Below, piece by piece: positions 8,455 through 17,043 of a DNA stretch of 58,634 nucleotides. The notes below the pieces were generated by a model. It was not told the origin of the DNA. It was given only the letters and a program-made list of their open reading frames with translations, and did not search any database. The stretch's first letter is position 1. Every line of letters begins with the position of its first letter. Source of the stretch: Pantoea sp. BAV 3049 (lineage in GTDB: Bacteria; Pseudomonadota; Gammaproteobacteria; Enterobacterales; Enterobacteriaceae); contig NZ_WHOY01000031.1 in assembly GCF_009765445.1 (NCBI RefSeq), positions 2,078,522-2,137,155 of the forward strand, read 5' to 3'. A program made the translations under genes and the position numbers.

Positions 8455-8861
8455 TGAATATCGCCGCATTTGAAGGACTGACGGCACTGGAGATATTCCG
8501 CAAGTTAGCGCCTGAGTTTGCGGCTGTTCCTGATCCCGTTGTGCTGGGCTACATCGACCTCGCCTCTCTGTTTGTATGTGAGGGTGATTATGGTAAGGCC
8601 TTGAATGTCGCCCTTGCGTTGATGGCCGCTCATATCATGGCGTCACCTGGTGGCTATTCTCAGGATGGATCAACATCAGTTGGCAAGATTCTGTCACGCA
8701 AGGAGGGAGACCTGTCCATCACTTACGGTAGCGTTTCCAGTGACGCGGATTACCTATCTGGCACGACATACGGAAATCTTCTTCAGATGCTGCGTAAGCG
8801 GCTTGGACGTGGATTTGCACTGATGACGCGGGGAGTCGTGGGAGGCTGTGTATGTCCGTAA
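8454..8861 (+). CDS. Head-tail connector, DUF4054 family
   Basis: A 135-residue mostly helical protein (LEIFRKLAPEFAAVPDPVV...AHIMASPGG...YLSGTTYGNLLQMLRKR) matching the DUF4054 adaptor family. It should bind under the portal and close the head-tail joint. It starts by overlapping the previous stop and overlaps the next gene by ten bases. Confidence 0.8.
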   Translation: MNIAAFEGLTALEIFRKLAPEFAAVPDPVVLGYIDLASLFVCEGDYGKALNVALALMAAHIMASPGGYSQDGSTSVGKILSRKEGDLSITYGSVSSDADYLSGTTYGNLLQMLRKRLGRGFALMTRGVVGGCVCP

Positions 8862-9502
8862 AGATACAAGATAAGCGCATAAATTTTGACAGACTTAAGC
8901 GCGAACTTGAAAAGTCAGGCGGCAAAGAGGTTGTTGCAGGGATTCAGCAGGGAGCAGTAAACGATGGGTTACAGGTCGCTCAATATGCAACATGGAACGA
9001 ATTTGGCGCAGTTATCAAGGCGCACACCAGAGACGTGACTATTTATCGGAAAATAAATAGCAAAGGGGGCTTTTCTTCTCGCGCCACCAAAAATCTGAAT
9101 GTTGCTGGCACAGAATTTAAGAGAGTCAGCGGGGCTAGGTTTACCAGGAAAGAGAAGTCAAATTATGCGACAACTCATACAGTAAATTTCGGGCAGCGCA
9201 CCATTCCTTCCCGGCCATTTATGCGTACGTATTTCGAAGAAAACATAAATACGCTTGAAAAGGTGATGCAAAACGGTGTCCGCGCTGTGGTCACTGGTAG
9301 ATCTACAATTACTCAAGCCCTTAACGCAGCTGGCGTCAGAATGGTGGATGGAATAAAGAAAAGTATTCGCAATGGTAATTGGGAGGCTAACTCACAAGCA
9401 ACAATCCGCCGAAAGAAATCAGCGAAACCACTTATTGACTCAGGTGTGATGCTTAATTCTGTAACTTTTGCCATTCACGATTACGGGACGACTAAAGAAT
9501 GA
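8852..9502 (+). CDS. Tail completion / neck protein (HK97 gp10-like)
   Basis: A 216-residue basic protein. Near residue 50 it has ATWNEFGA, then a variable Lys/Arg-rich loop, followed by IPSRPFMR and a C-terminal PLIDSGVMLNSV. These are the landmarks of gp10-type neck proteins (NEFG, IPSRPF, L-DSG-L--S). It is likely to connect head and tail. Its central part is more AT-rich than its neighbours. Confidence 0.75.
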   Translation: MSVKIQDKRINFDRLKRELEKSGGKEVVAGIQQGAVNDGLQVAQYATWNEFGAVIKAHTRDVTIYRKINSKGGFSSRATKNLNVAGTEFKRVSGARFTRKEKSNYATTHTVNFGQRTIPSRPFMRTYFEENINTLEKVMQNGVRAVVTGRSTITQALNAAGVRMVDGIKKSIRNGNWEANSQATIRRKKSAKPLIDSGVMLNSVTFAIHDYGTTKE

Positions 9503-9843
9503 ATCCTTTTCGCAGGCCGTACACCGTAAGGACCCCATCATCAGGACAGTATGTGAATGGTGAATGGCAGGATGGTGCCTACGTCGAATCTACAACTTAT
9601 TTCTCCGTTCAGTCGATAAAGAACACTCAGGAGATTGAGCACCTTCCAGAAGGGCGCAGAATTGACGATTATCGCCGCCTGTACAGCGACACGCTATTGC
9701 AAATTACCAGCGACAGCGCTCTGTCTCAGCCGGTGCTGATTGTTATCGGCGGTCACAACTATGAACTGACCCACCGCGAGCCGTGGCAGAACGGAATCAT
9801 CCCGCACTACAAATATTATTGCGTGAGGAAATACGATGGCTGA
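9499..9843 (+). CDS. Phage head-tail joining protein, function inferred from position
   Basis: A 114-residue beta-rich protein (YTVRTPSSGQYVNGEW, then QPVLIVIGGHNYELTHREPW). It overlaps both neighbours, the neck protein and the neck terminator, and by position is a head-tail joining or stopper component. No decisive motif is visible. Confidence 0.6.
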   Translation: MNPFRRPYTVRTPSSGQYVNGEWQDGAYVESTTYFSVQSIKNTQEIEHLPEGRRIDDYRRLYSDTLLQITSDSALSQPVLIVIGGHNYELTHREPWQNGIIPHYKYYCVRKYDG

Positions 9844-10342
9844 TTTGGTTGAGTCTGTCGCCGAATCCCTCTTAACCTCCCTCATCGACATTCCCATTAT
9901 TCGAGCCAATCAGAACGGGCCGCGCCCGAATCTCCCCTATGCCACATACCAGGTTACCTCACGAATAACTATCGGTAGCGATGACTATGGCGCAGTGGAC
10001 GGTGGCGGCCTGATGCCGATTAAAGGCACCAGAGAAGGCACGATAATGGTGAATTTCTTCGGGAGTGATGCAAGAGAGAACGCCGACAATCTGGTTAATT
10101 CCATCCGCAAGACAACGTCCCGATACGCCATGCGCCGCCTGAATATGATTATCAGCGACACAGGCAACGTTACTGACCTGACCGCACTTCGCGACAGCGC
10201 CAATTTCGAACCTATGGCAAATGTCGACCTTTCTTTCCGCTACACAGCAAATTACACCGACGATGTCGGATTAATCGAAACCGTTGACGCCACCGGGAAT
10301 GTCGGCGGCGAGACCGTGCATAAAACTATCACCGTTGACTAA
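9836..10342 (+). CDS. Neck/tail terminator protein
   Basis: A 168-residue protein with an N-terminal helix and the NLPYATYQV signature seen in gp12-like / LIC_12616-type tail terminators, plus FFGSDARENADNLVNSI. It probably caps the tail tube before joining to the head. It overlaps the previous gene by eight bases and precedes the sheath gene. Confidence 0.7.
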   Translation: MADLVESVAESLLTSLIDIPIIRANQNGPRPNLPYATYQVTSRITIGSDDYGAVDGGGLMPIKGTREGTIMVNFFGSDARENADNLVNSIRKTTSRYAMRRLNMIISDTGNVTDLTALRDSANFEPMANVDLSFRYTANYTDDVGLIETVDATGNVGGETVHKTITVD

Positions 10343-10356
10343 CTACGGAGCTGTCA

Positions 10357-11709
10357 ATGTCATCATTAAATCAAATCGCCAATGTTGATATCTCACTCAA
10401 CACGGCTTCGGTTGGAAAAGCCTCATTCGGCATCCCGCTAATCGTCTCACCGACCACAGCATTTAGTGATCGCGTGCGTAAATACAGCAGCTATTCGGCG
10501 GCGACCGGTGACAATCTGGACGCTGGTACACTGGCAGCTTTGCAGGCAGTGTTCAGCCAGACCCCGCGACCAAAACAGGCTTATGTTGGGCGCAGGGATG
10601 CAAACGCAATTGCAATCAGTCTGTCATCTGATCCGGTTACTGGCCGCATCTACTCATTTACGGTGGACGGAACCAGCGTCACTTACACAGCTAAAGACGG
10701 CGATGATGTTGCCGCAGTGCTGGAGGGGATTGGAGATGCTCTGGCGGCGAGTAGCGTCTCATCATTGTTCGCAGTGGCAACAGTGACTGATAACGTTCTC
10801 AGCGCGAACGTATCCAACCCCGGCAATACGGTCATTACTCCTGTGAGCAATATATCCCTTTTGACCAGGGGTAGTGATACCGGACTGGCTGCAGATATGG
10901 ACAAGATTAAGGCTGAGGATAACACCTGGTACGGCTGGTCACTGGTCGAACTGAGTGATGATCTGATTAACCAGGGTGCGGCGTGGACAGAGACGCAAAC
11001 GAAGCTGTTCTTTTCACGCACTTCAACACCTGCAGTATGGTCAAACGCAACAGATGACATCGCCAGCCAGCTACAGGCAGCACAATATCTGAGGACCGTT
11101 CTTATTGCTCACAGACAATCCTCAACGGAATACCCAGACGCTGCAGTAATGGGTAGATTTTTCACAAAAGACCCAGGCCAAACCGTGTTTGCGCTGAAGT
11201 CTCTGGTAACTGTGACCAACAGTAAATTCACCGACACTGAAAAGTCGTGGGTTATCAGCAAAAACGCGAATACCTACGAGCAATATGCAGACAACATCTA
11301 TCTGTTTGGTGTGGGCACCGAAACCAAAGCATCAGGCAAGGTTGCCTCAGGCGAATGGATTGACATTGTTCGTGACCGTGACTGGCTTGTTGATGATATT
11401 CAGACGTCAATCGCCAGTGTGATGATCCGCTCCGGCAAAATCCCTTACACAAACGCAGGTATTGCGCTGATTGTTAACACACTTCGCGCCCGCCTGCAGA
11501 ATGCACAGTTGCAGGGCGTCATTTCTCCGGATGAGAAAGACACCCTGGGCGATACTGTGCCTGGATTCAAAATGACATACCCCAACGCTGCAGATGTTGA
11601 TGCTGACACCAAAGCATCACGGATTCTCTATATCACATTTGATGCCCTGCTGGCTGGTGCTATTCAGCTTGTCCAGATTACCGGCACTCTTTCTTACAGC
11701 TACGAATAA
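10357..11709 (+). CDS. Contractile tail sheath protein (DUF3383)
   Basis: A 450-residue protein of the DUF3383 family. An N-terminal NIANVDISLNT-like segment leads into a domain with FGIPLIVSPT, followed by variable repeats and a C-terminal region with VNTLRARLQ and QLVQITGTLSY. It forms the contractile sheath, which shows that this prophage is a myovirus type. RBS GGAG lies before ATG 10357. Confidence 0.88.
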   Translation: MSSLNQIANVDISLNTASVGKASFGIPLIVSPTTAFSDRVRKYSSYSAATGDNLDAGTLAALQAVFSQTPRPKQAYVGRRDANAIAISLSSDPVTGRIYSFTVDGTSVTYTAKDGDDVAAVLEGIGDALAASSVSSLFAVATVTDNVLSANVSNPGNTVITPVSNISLLTRGSDTGLAADMDKIKAEDNTWYGWSLVELSDDLINQGAAWTETQTKLFFSRTSTPAVWSNATDDIASQLQAAQYLRTVLIAHRQSSTEYPDAAVMGRFFTKDPGQTVFALKSLVTVTNSKFTDTEKSWVISKNANTYEQYADNIYLFGVGTETKASGKVASGEWIDIVRDRDWLVDDIQTSIASVMIRSGKIPYTNAGIALIVNTLRARLQNAQLQGVISPDEKDTLGDTVPGFKMTYPNAADVDADTKASRILYITFDALLAGAIQLVQITGTLSYSYE

Positions 11710-11719
11710 GGAGCTTTAA

Positions 11720-12169
11720 ATGTCTGCTAATTACGGCCTGTCCGGCACATTTGACGGCTCTGAAGTTCACGTGATTATTGGCGTTGTTCCGCTATATGGT
11801 TTCTCTGATGGAGACTCAGTGACCGCGACTCGATCAACGGACCTTTTCACAAAGCGAACCGGGCTTGATGGCTCAACCGGGCGAGCCAAGAACACCGATA
11901 AGTCCGGGACTATAGAAGTTCGTTTGCTGCAAACCAGCCTCGCGAACGATGCGCTGTCAGCATTGCTAAACATGGACAGCCTTGGTCTTGAGGGTAATGC
12001 CGTTTTCCCTGTAAGCGTGGTTGATATGTCGGGACGCACGGTGATTTCCGGGTCTGATTGCTGGTTGCAAACCGCTCCTCCTGTTGCGTTTTCCACGAAC
12101 GCTGTTGGCGAGCGCGTGTGGACCTTTGCTTCAGCCGCATTAACTATGTACGTAGGAGGTAATAACTGA
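11720..12169 (+). CDS. Tail tube protein (DUF3277)
   Basis: A 149-residue beta-rich protein matching DUF3277: a GLSGTFDGSEVHVIIGV start, DSVTATRSTDLFTKRTG, and ALTMYVGGN at the end. It forms the inner tube inside the sheath. It follows the sheath gene after ten bases, the standard order. Confidence 0.88.
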   Translation: MSANYGLSGTFDGSEVHVIIGVVPLYGFSDGDSVTATRSTDLFTKRTGLDGSTGRAKNTDKSGTIEVRLLQTSLANDALSALLNMDSLGLEGNAVFPVSVVDMSGRTVISGSDCWLQTAPPVAFSTNAVGERVWTFASAALTMYVGGNN

Positions 12170-12627
12170 TGGAAATGCACACCTTCACAGTAAATGGAAA
12201 CGAATACTCAGCGGCAAAAATGAATGCGTTTTCTGCTGCGAAACATCTGGTGAAACTGAAAACCCTGCTGGACAAAGGGTTGACCCAGGGCACAGAAGCC
12301 AACGCCATTGCGCTGCTCTCTGGCATTGATGAAAGGACCCTGGAGACGGTCATTATGCCGATTATGCGTGATGCGATGGCCTCCAGTATTACTGTAGGCG
12401 TCAAGCTGGACAGTGAGCAAAACGTTGATAAGGCTTTCAATGTTGACACTCTCTTTGATTTCTTCGAGGTGATCTGGGAGGTGCTGAAGCTGAACTTCTC
12501 CCCTTTTTTCACCAGAATATTGAGCCTGTTTGGACTGACCCCCGAGGGATTAGTAGCCAAAGCGAAGGCGCTCGCGAAAGAAAAAGCGGAGAAAGCCATC
12601 GCCGACCAAAACGTGAAGGCAAGCTAA
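12169..12627 (+). CDS. Tail assembly chaperone, zero-frame product
   Basis: A 152-residue mostly helical protein between the tube and tape measure genes, the fixed position of tail assembly chaperones. It starts with a small beta segment (HTFTVNGNEYSAAKMNAF) and ends in a Lys/Ala-rich helix. It stops at TAA 12625-12627. An overlapping -1 frame continues to 12785, so a longer fusion is likely to be made by frameshifting. Confidence 0.7.
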   Translation: MEMHTFTVNGNEYSAAKMNAFSAAKHLVKLKTLLDKGLTQGTEANAIALLSGIDERTLETVIMPIMRDAMASSITVGVKLDSEQNVDKAFNVDTLFDFFEVIWEVLKLNFSPFFTRILSLFGLTPEGLVAKAKALAKEKAEKAIADQNVKAS

Positions 12628-12785
12628 GACCTGACGTTCATGATGAGTTGTGGGTGTGGCGTCCGATATTGCGGCAAATGTGTACCGTTGAGGGAGTCAA
12701 ATCCGGACAGGTGTCCGTAGAGGACATCATCAAACTTAACGGCCTGATAGACATGACTGATTATTACAGCGCCCCGGAGGAATAA
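12628..12785 (+). CDS. Frameshift extension of the tail assembly chaperone (-1 frame)
   Basis: The -1 frame is open from before 12543 through the zero-frame stop to TAA 12783-12785. It encodes a protein-like segment (RPDVHDELWVWRP, CTVEGVKSGQ, VSVEDIIKLNGLIDMT) with no good start codon or ribosome site of its own. This matches the two-frame chaperones seen in tailed phages, such as lambda G/GT. No classical X XXY YYZ heptamer is visible; an A-rich run at 12577-12585 allows a Lys tRNA to re-pair. Confidence 0.6.
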
Positions 12786-12786
12786 C

Positions 12787-14415
12787 GTGGTTATACGCGA
12801 ATTACTGATCCGCCTTGGATTAACTGGCGGAGAAGCCACCGGGCGCGACCTGGATAAAGTTGATAATAAGGTTAAGAGCGTCACAGAGAGCTTCCGTGGT
12901 CTGGGCGGCGTTCTGACAGGTGTCCTGGCGGGCATCAGCATAAAATCCATCATCCATATTGCTGATGAAATGCAGTCGCTGGAGTTTCGTCTGGGGCAGA
13001 TGGTGACATCTACCAACGGCGGCGCTGAGGCGATGGATAATCTGTCTAAGCACGCCAGTGATGCAAGGGTGAGTATCGAGTCTTACGCCGAAGCATATAC
13101 CGGCATCGGCGCGGCCACTCACGAACTTATCAAATCTGAGCAGGACCTTCTCAGCGTTACAGATTCCGTGGCTATGGGTCTGCAACTTGCTGGAGCAAAC
13201 ACGCAGCAGACAACCAGTGTAATGATGCAGCTGACTCAGGCTATTGCGGTCGGAAAGCTGCAATGGGCTGATATGCGCATCATCATGCAAAACTCTGATG
13301 CCTTCGCTTCTCGCCTGGCGACATCGCTTGGTATGACGCTTAATCAGATGGTGCAGGCCACACAGGGACAGGGTGGCGGTATCGGAGCGGATAAGATCGT
13401 CAATGCACTAAGGAATATGTCCGGCGAAGTGAAAAAAGAATTTGCTTCAATGCCGATGACGGTCACCCAGGCGATGACAATCATCGGGGCCCGTTGGGAT
13501 ATGTTCATTCACCGACTTAACAGAAGCACATCAGCAATATCATGGATCGCCGATAAGTTTCTGTGGATGGCGGATAAAATCGAATATTCGCTTGATGTTA
13601 TCGTTGACGCATTAGGTGGCGCTGAGAATGCCGTTAAGCTTCTGGGTGTTGCCCTTGGTGCTGCTGGCCTTTTGGGCCTGTTGTGGGCATTACCTGCAGC
13701 GTGGGCGGCTCTCACCTCGCCAATCACCTTGATCATTGCCGGTCTTGTTTTGCTTTATGCTGCTGGTGAAGATGTCTACAGGTGGCTCAACAATCAATCA
13801 TCATTGCTTGAAAAAGCAATAGGCCCTGCAAAAAACTATCATTCTGAAATAGATGGCATAACAGGTGGCTTAAGAGATTTAGCTGCAATGGCTAGGTATG
13901 CATTAAACATTCTTCAGAAGTTGAAAGATTTCATGAACACCTTCCAGGATTCAGCGCAGTCTCTTGGCGACAAATTAGGCACAACATCGTTTGCCCCTTG
14001 GTTAAAAGAAAAGGCGGGGTGGCTCACTGATGATCTTGGGCAGTGGGCGTCATGGGCTAACGATAAAACATTTGGGGCATTTGATGTGCCAAAAATGTGG
14101 AGTGATTCGATTAGGGGAATTCGTGAATTTAATATTAACCAGCAGGGAGTGGGTAGCGATGGCGTGCTAAAAAATACAGGGGTTAATATAATGAATCCCC
14201 CTGTTGTTCCTCCATACAATGCATCTGGCACACCTCAAAATATGCAATCCGGATCCGTAACTATTTCAATCGGGTCAATTGAGGTTCCATCAGGAACAAC
14301 TCAGGAACAGGCTGATTATTTACGAAACGTGGGTTCATCTGTTTTCAATGACGTTGGCTACAAGTTGAGTTCGTTAAACGATGACATGTCATTTAACCGT
14401 GGAGTAACCAAATAA
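12787..14415 (+). CDS. Tape measure protein
   Basis: A 542-residue protein with a GTG start behind a strong GGAGG. The N-terminal half matches the tape measure domain (ADEMQSLEFRLGQM, AVGKLQWADMRIIMQNSDAFA). A long hydrophobic stretch at about residues 281-325 is the usual membrane-active part. It is short for a tape measure, implying a short tail. From about 13,790 the bases become visibly richer in A and T, which suggests a mosaic joint inside the gene. Confidence 0.88.
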   Translation: MVIRELLIRLGLTGGEATGRDLDKVDNKVKSVTESFRGLGGVLTGVLAGISIKSIIHIADEMQSLEFRLGQMVTSTNGGAEAMDNLSKHASDARVSIESYAEAYTGIGAATHELIKSEQDLLSVTDSVAMGLQLAGANTQQTTSVMMQLTQAIAVGKLQWADMRIIMQNSDAFASRLATSLGMTLNQMVQATQGQGGGIGADKIVNALRNMSGEVKKEFASMPMTVTQAMTIIGARWDMFIHRLNRSTSAISWIADKFLWMADKIEYSLDVIVDALGGAENAVKLLGVALGAAGLLGLLWALPAAWAALTSPITLIIAGLVLLYAAGEDVYRWLNNQSSLLEKAIGPAKNYHSEIDGITGGLRDLAAMARYALNILQKLKDFMNTFQDSAQSLGDKLGTTSFAPWLKEKAGWLTDDLGQWASWANDKTFGAFDVPKMWSDSIRGIREFNINQQGVGSDGVLKNTGVNIMNPPVVPPYNASGTPQNMQSGSVTISIGSIEVPSGTTQEQADYLRNVGSSVFNDVGYKLSSLNDDMSFNRGVTK

Positions 14416-15122
14416 TGGCCTTTACTGACCTTCTTGGCTTCCTATGGAATTCAAACAGCACCAGCACTTTCTCACTCAGTGATGAATCTGTGGGAAATCT
14501 GGAGTTCGACTCAATCGACAGCGAAACGCACGACTGGCAGCGAGATGTAACACAAAACCCGGTTGAGAACGGATCGCCAGTTGCCGATCACATCATTGAG
14601 CGACCCCGTAATCTGACGGTAACGGGCATGATTAGTAATACCCCGGTTAATGGTTCCAACATCTTTAATTCTTTAGTCAATGGCTTTAACGAAGAGGACG
14701 CAGTAGCCAAAGCCTTTTCCACGCTGGACGCGCTCTATAAGTCAAAGTCACTGGTAACCATTTATACCCGATATGCGGTATATGAAAACATGGTTATCAC
14801 CAGCATTAACATACCCCGCACGCCGGATGTTGGCGATGCCATAGTGTTCACAATCCAGGCTACTCAAGTGCGCATGGTATCCACTCAGACGACCAGCCTT
14901 CCCGAGGGGGTTGGAGTGAAGAAACAAACCGACAGCAGCGGTAAGGCTGGAACTTCCAATAGCCTTGACGAGGCAACTAAACATCGGGCAGGTGGCAATC
15001 AGAGCCTGGGGAAAGCCTCGTCAGACGTTGGCACGCTTGAAGGTCTAACGAAGGGGATAGGAAACGCGACTGATAAATTAAAAAACACGTTATCGGAAGC
15101 TATAGGAAGGTGGAGTCAATGA
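14415..15122 (+). CDS. Dit-like baseplate/tail protein
   Basis: A 235-residue protein whose first 160 residues carry the ETHDWQRDVTQNPVENGSPVADHI block typical of Dit-like phage tail proteins of this group, followed by a beta-rich domain. The C-terminal 70 residues are polar and Gly/Ser-rich. It should join tube and baseplate. It overlaps the tape measure stop by one base. Confidence 0.75.
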   Translation: MAFTDLLGFLWNSNSTSTFSLSDESVGNLEFDSIDSETHDWQRDVTQNPVENGSPVADHIIERPRNLTVTGMISNTPVNGSNIFNSLVNGFNEEDAVAKAFSTLDALYKSKSLVTIYTRYAVYENMVITSINIPRTPDVGDAIVFTIQATQVRMVSTQTTSLPEGVGVKKQTDSSGKAGTSNSLDEATKHRAGGNQSLGKASSDVGTLEGLTKGIGNATDKLKNTLSEAIGRWSQ

Positions 15123-15460
15123 TCACAATTAACTTTCAGTCTGGGTTCCCGAGTCAGTCAGTAGATATAGCAATTGGCAACCAGACCTACACCCTGCGGA
15201 CTAAGTGGAATGAGCGATTCTCTTTCTGGTCACTGAGCATCTTCGACCGAGAATCCACCGCCATCGTCACCGGTATACGCATGGTGCGTGATTATCCGCT
15301 TATCGGCTACCTCTCCTTGTCGCAGTTTGACGGAGATTTTGTTTACCTGCGGGCTTACGGAACCAAAGAGGAACCTGATTTTGATTCGATGGGGACAGAT
15401 TTCACGCTGGTGTATGTCACTGGAGATGAATTAGATGCCGCTATTTCTGAGAACGGCTGA
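15119..15460 (+). CDS. Baseplate plug protein (DUF6983 / Pam3 gp18-like)
   Basis: A 113-residue beta-rich protein with QTYTLRTKWNERFSFW and a C-terminal FTLVYVTGDEL, resembling the baseplate plug family known from cyanophage Pam3. ATG 15119 overlaps the preceding TGA and has GGAAGGTGGAG before it; a GTG at 15110 is a less likely start. It lies between the Dit-like and hub genes. Confidence 0.7.
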   Translation: MITINFQSGFPSQSVDIAIGNQTYTLRTKWNERFSFWSLSIFDRESTAIVTGIRMVRDYPLIGYLSLSQFDGDFVYLRAYGTKEEPDFDSMGTDFTLVYVTGDELDAAISENG

Positions 15461-16382
15461 AATTATTATAGGCCAGCCTGGTGGAGAAGCGGTAAGTATT
15501 AAAGACCTGCGATTTGAGTTTGATATTCAAAAAACCTCCAGCAAAACGGCAAACAAATGCAGCCTGAAAGTTTACAATGCCTCGCAAAATACAATCTCGA
15601 TGATGGAAACGATTAACAATATCGTCATATTGAAAGCTGGTTATGAGCAGGACGTAGGTGCAATTACTTTATTTACAGGGACGGTCTGCAGATCGCTGAC
15701 ATACCAGGATGGCGCTGATGTGCTCACAGAGATGGATTTGCGGGACAGCGTTATACCATTGCGAGACGCGAAAATTTCTATCAGCAAGCCACCAAACACT
15801 TCAGCCATTACCGTACTTAACTCTGTAGCAGCAAATTTTGGATTGCCGCTCAAAATGTCCGTTAGCGTGACTGACCGCCAGTACCAGGCAGGCTTTGCGT
15901 ATAACGGTAGGGCGCGTGACGCTATGGACAGAGTGTGTAATTTCCTCGGTCTGGAATGGTCGGCACAGGATGGTGAATTACAGGTTATTCGCAAAGGCGG
16001 GGTGTTTGGCGATACCGCTGTAGTGCTGTCGAACGACACTGGCATGATTGGCTACCCTCGCCGCGAGGCGAAGACCATGACTGAGAAATCAGCGGCGAAA
16101 GAGGGCATCAAATACGGACAGAAGGGCGTCATTCGCACCGTAGTCGATGTGGAAGAGCCAACAGCAAAAATGAAGGACCGTGTGACACTGGAAGTTCAGG
16201 GTTACCGAGTTCAGTCTCTCTTGAACCCGGCTATTTACCCTGGCTCATACATAAAACTCATTTCGCGTGGCATTGATGGCGAGTTCTTCCGTGTAGAGGA
16301 AGCCAGATACACCGGTGACACACACGGACAGGCGTGGAACGTCGAAGCACTTTTAAGGTATCCAAAAGATGGCGGATCGTAA
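15435..16382 (+). CDS. Baseplate hub protein
   Basis: A 315-residue protein beginning MPLFLRTAEIIIGQPGG, with a first beta domain (KTANKCSLKVYNAS), a central segment containing DAMDRVCNFLGLEW, and a C-terminal beta domain ending in EALLRYPKDG. The layout fits hub proteins that cap the tube and carry the spike. It overlaps the genes on both sides. Confidence 0.75.
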   Translation: MPLFLRTAEIIIGQPGGEAVSIKDLRFEFDIQKTSSKTANKCSLKVYNASQNTISMMETINNIVILKAGYEQDVGAITLFTGTVCRSLTYQDGADVLTEMDLRDSVIPLRDAKISISKPPNTSAITVLNSVAANFGLPLKMSVSVTDRQYQAGFAYNGRARDAMDRVCNFLGLEWSAQDGELQVIRKGGVFGDTAVVLSNDTGMIGYPRREAKTMTEKSAAKEGIKYGQKGVIRTVVDVEEPTAKMKDRVTLEVQGYRVQSLLNPAIYPGSYIKLISRGIDGEFFRVEEARYTGDTHGQAWNVEALLRYPKDGGS

Positions 16383-17043
16383 CGACTTCATTGAAGCGCT
16401 GACGCAGATGATTGGCAGTGAGCTGGACCAGGTGAACACCGCTATCCCGTGTACCATTACGGGCTACAGCAACGGGCGCGTCACCGTTCGCCCCGATGGC
16501 AACAAGGTTTACCCAGATGGCGACAGCAACGCTTTTCCCATCCTGCATAGTCAACGCCTGGTGTGGCCGAAATTCGCCAACGGTCAGGCTGGAGTGAAAG
16601 GGCCGGTAATGGCTGGTGATAAGGGCCTGCTTATCGTCTGCCAGCAATCCATTGATGACCCAGACGACCTGCGCAAATTCGACCTGATAGACAGCTACGT
16701 TATCCCCGGAGGCGACTATAACGACTCAGTGCCGGGTAACGGCGATATGCGCATGTATTTTGGCAACGCCTTCATTGCTATTGATGCAAACGGGAAGATT
16801 ACCATCAATGCGCCAGGCGGCATCGTTGAGACCACGCCATTGCACACCGTTAAAGGTAAGATGACAGTGGAGCAGTTATTCACCTATCAGGGCGGCATGT
16901 CGGCATCTGGCGGCACGGGCGGCGTGGCAAACGTCACAGGAACGATGAATGTAACTGGCGACGTGATTATCAATGGCATTAAAATAGGCTCTCATGTACA
17001 CACTGGCGACAGTGGCGGCACAACTGGAGGGCCGAAAAACTAA
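16369..17043 (+). CDS. Gp138-family membrane-puncturing spike
   Basis: A 224-residue protein. An N-terminal helix leads to an OB-like domain (PCTITGYSNGRVTVRP), then a segment of short beta repeats, and a C-terminal tip KIGSHVHTGDSGG. The H-V-H near the end fits the metal-binding apex of P2 gpV / phi92 gp138-type spikes. It pierces the outer membrane on contraction. It directly follows the hub gene with a 14-base overlap. Confidence 0.85.
   Translation: MADRNDFIEALTQMIGSELDQVNTAIPCTITGYSNGRVTVRPDGNKVYPDGDSNAFPILHSQRLVWPKFANGQAGVKGPVMAGDKGLLIVCQQSIDDPDDLRKFDLIDSYVIPGGDYNDSVPGNGDMRMYFGNAFIAIDANGKITINAPGGIVETTPLHTVKGKMTVEQLFTYQGGMSASGGTGGVANVTGTMNVTGDVIINGIKIGSHVHTGDSGGTTGGPKN

Noticed and set aside
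12606..12612. CCAAAAC as a classical slippery heptamer
   Set aside because: The tRNAs reading CAA and AAC would pair poorly after a one-base slip; mentioned only as a weak candidate.
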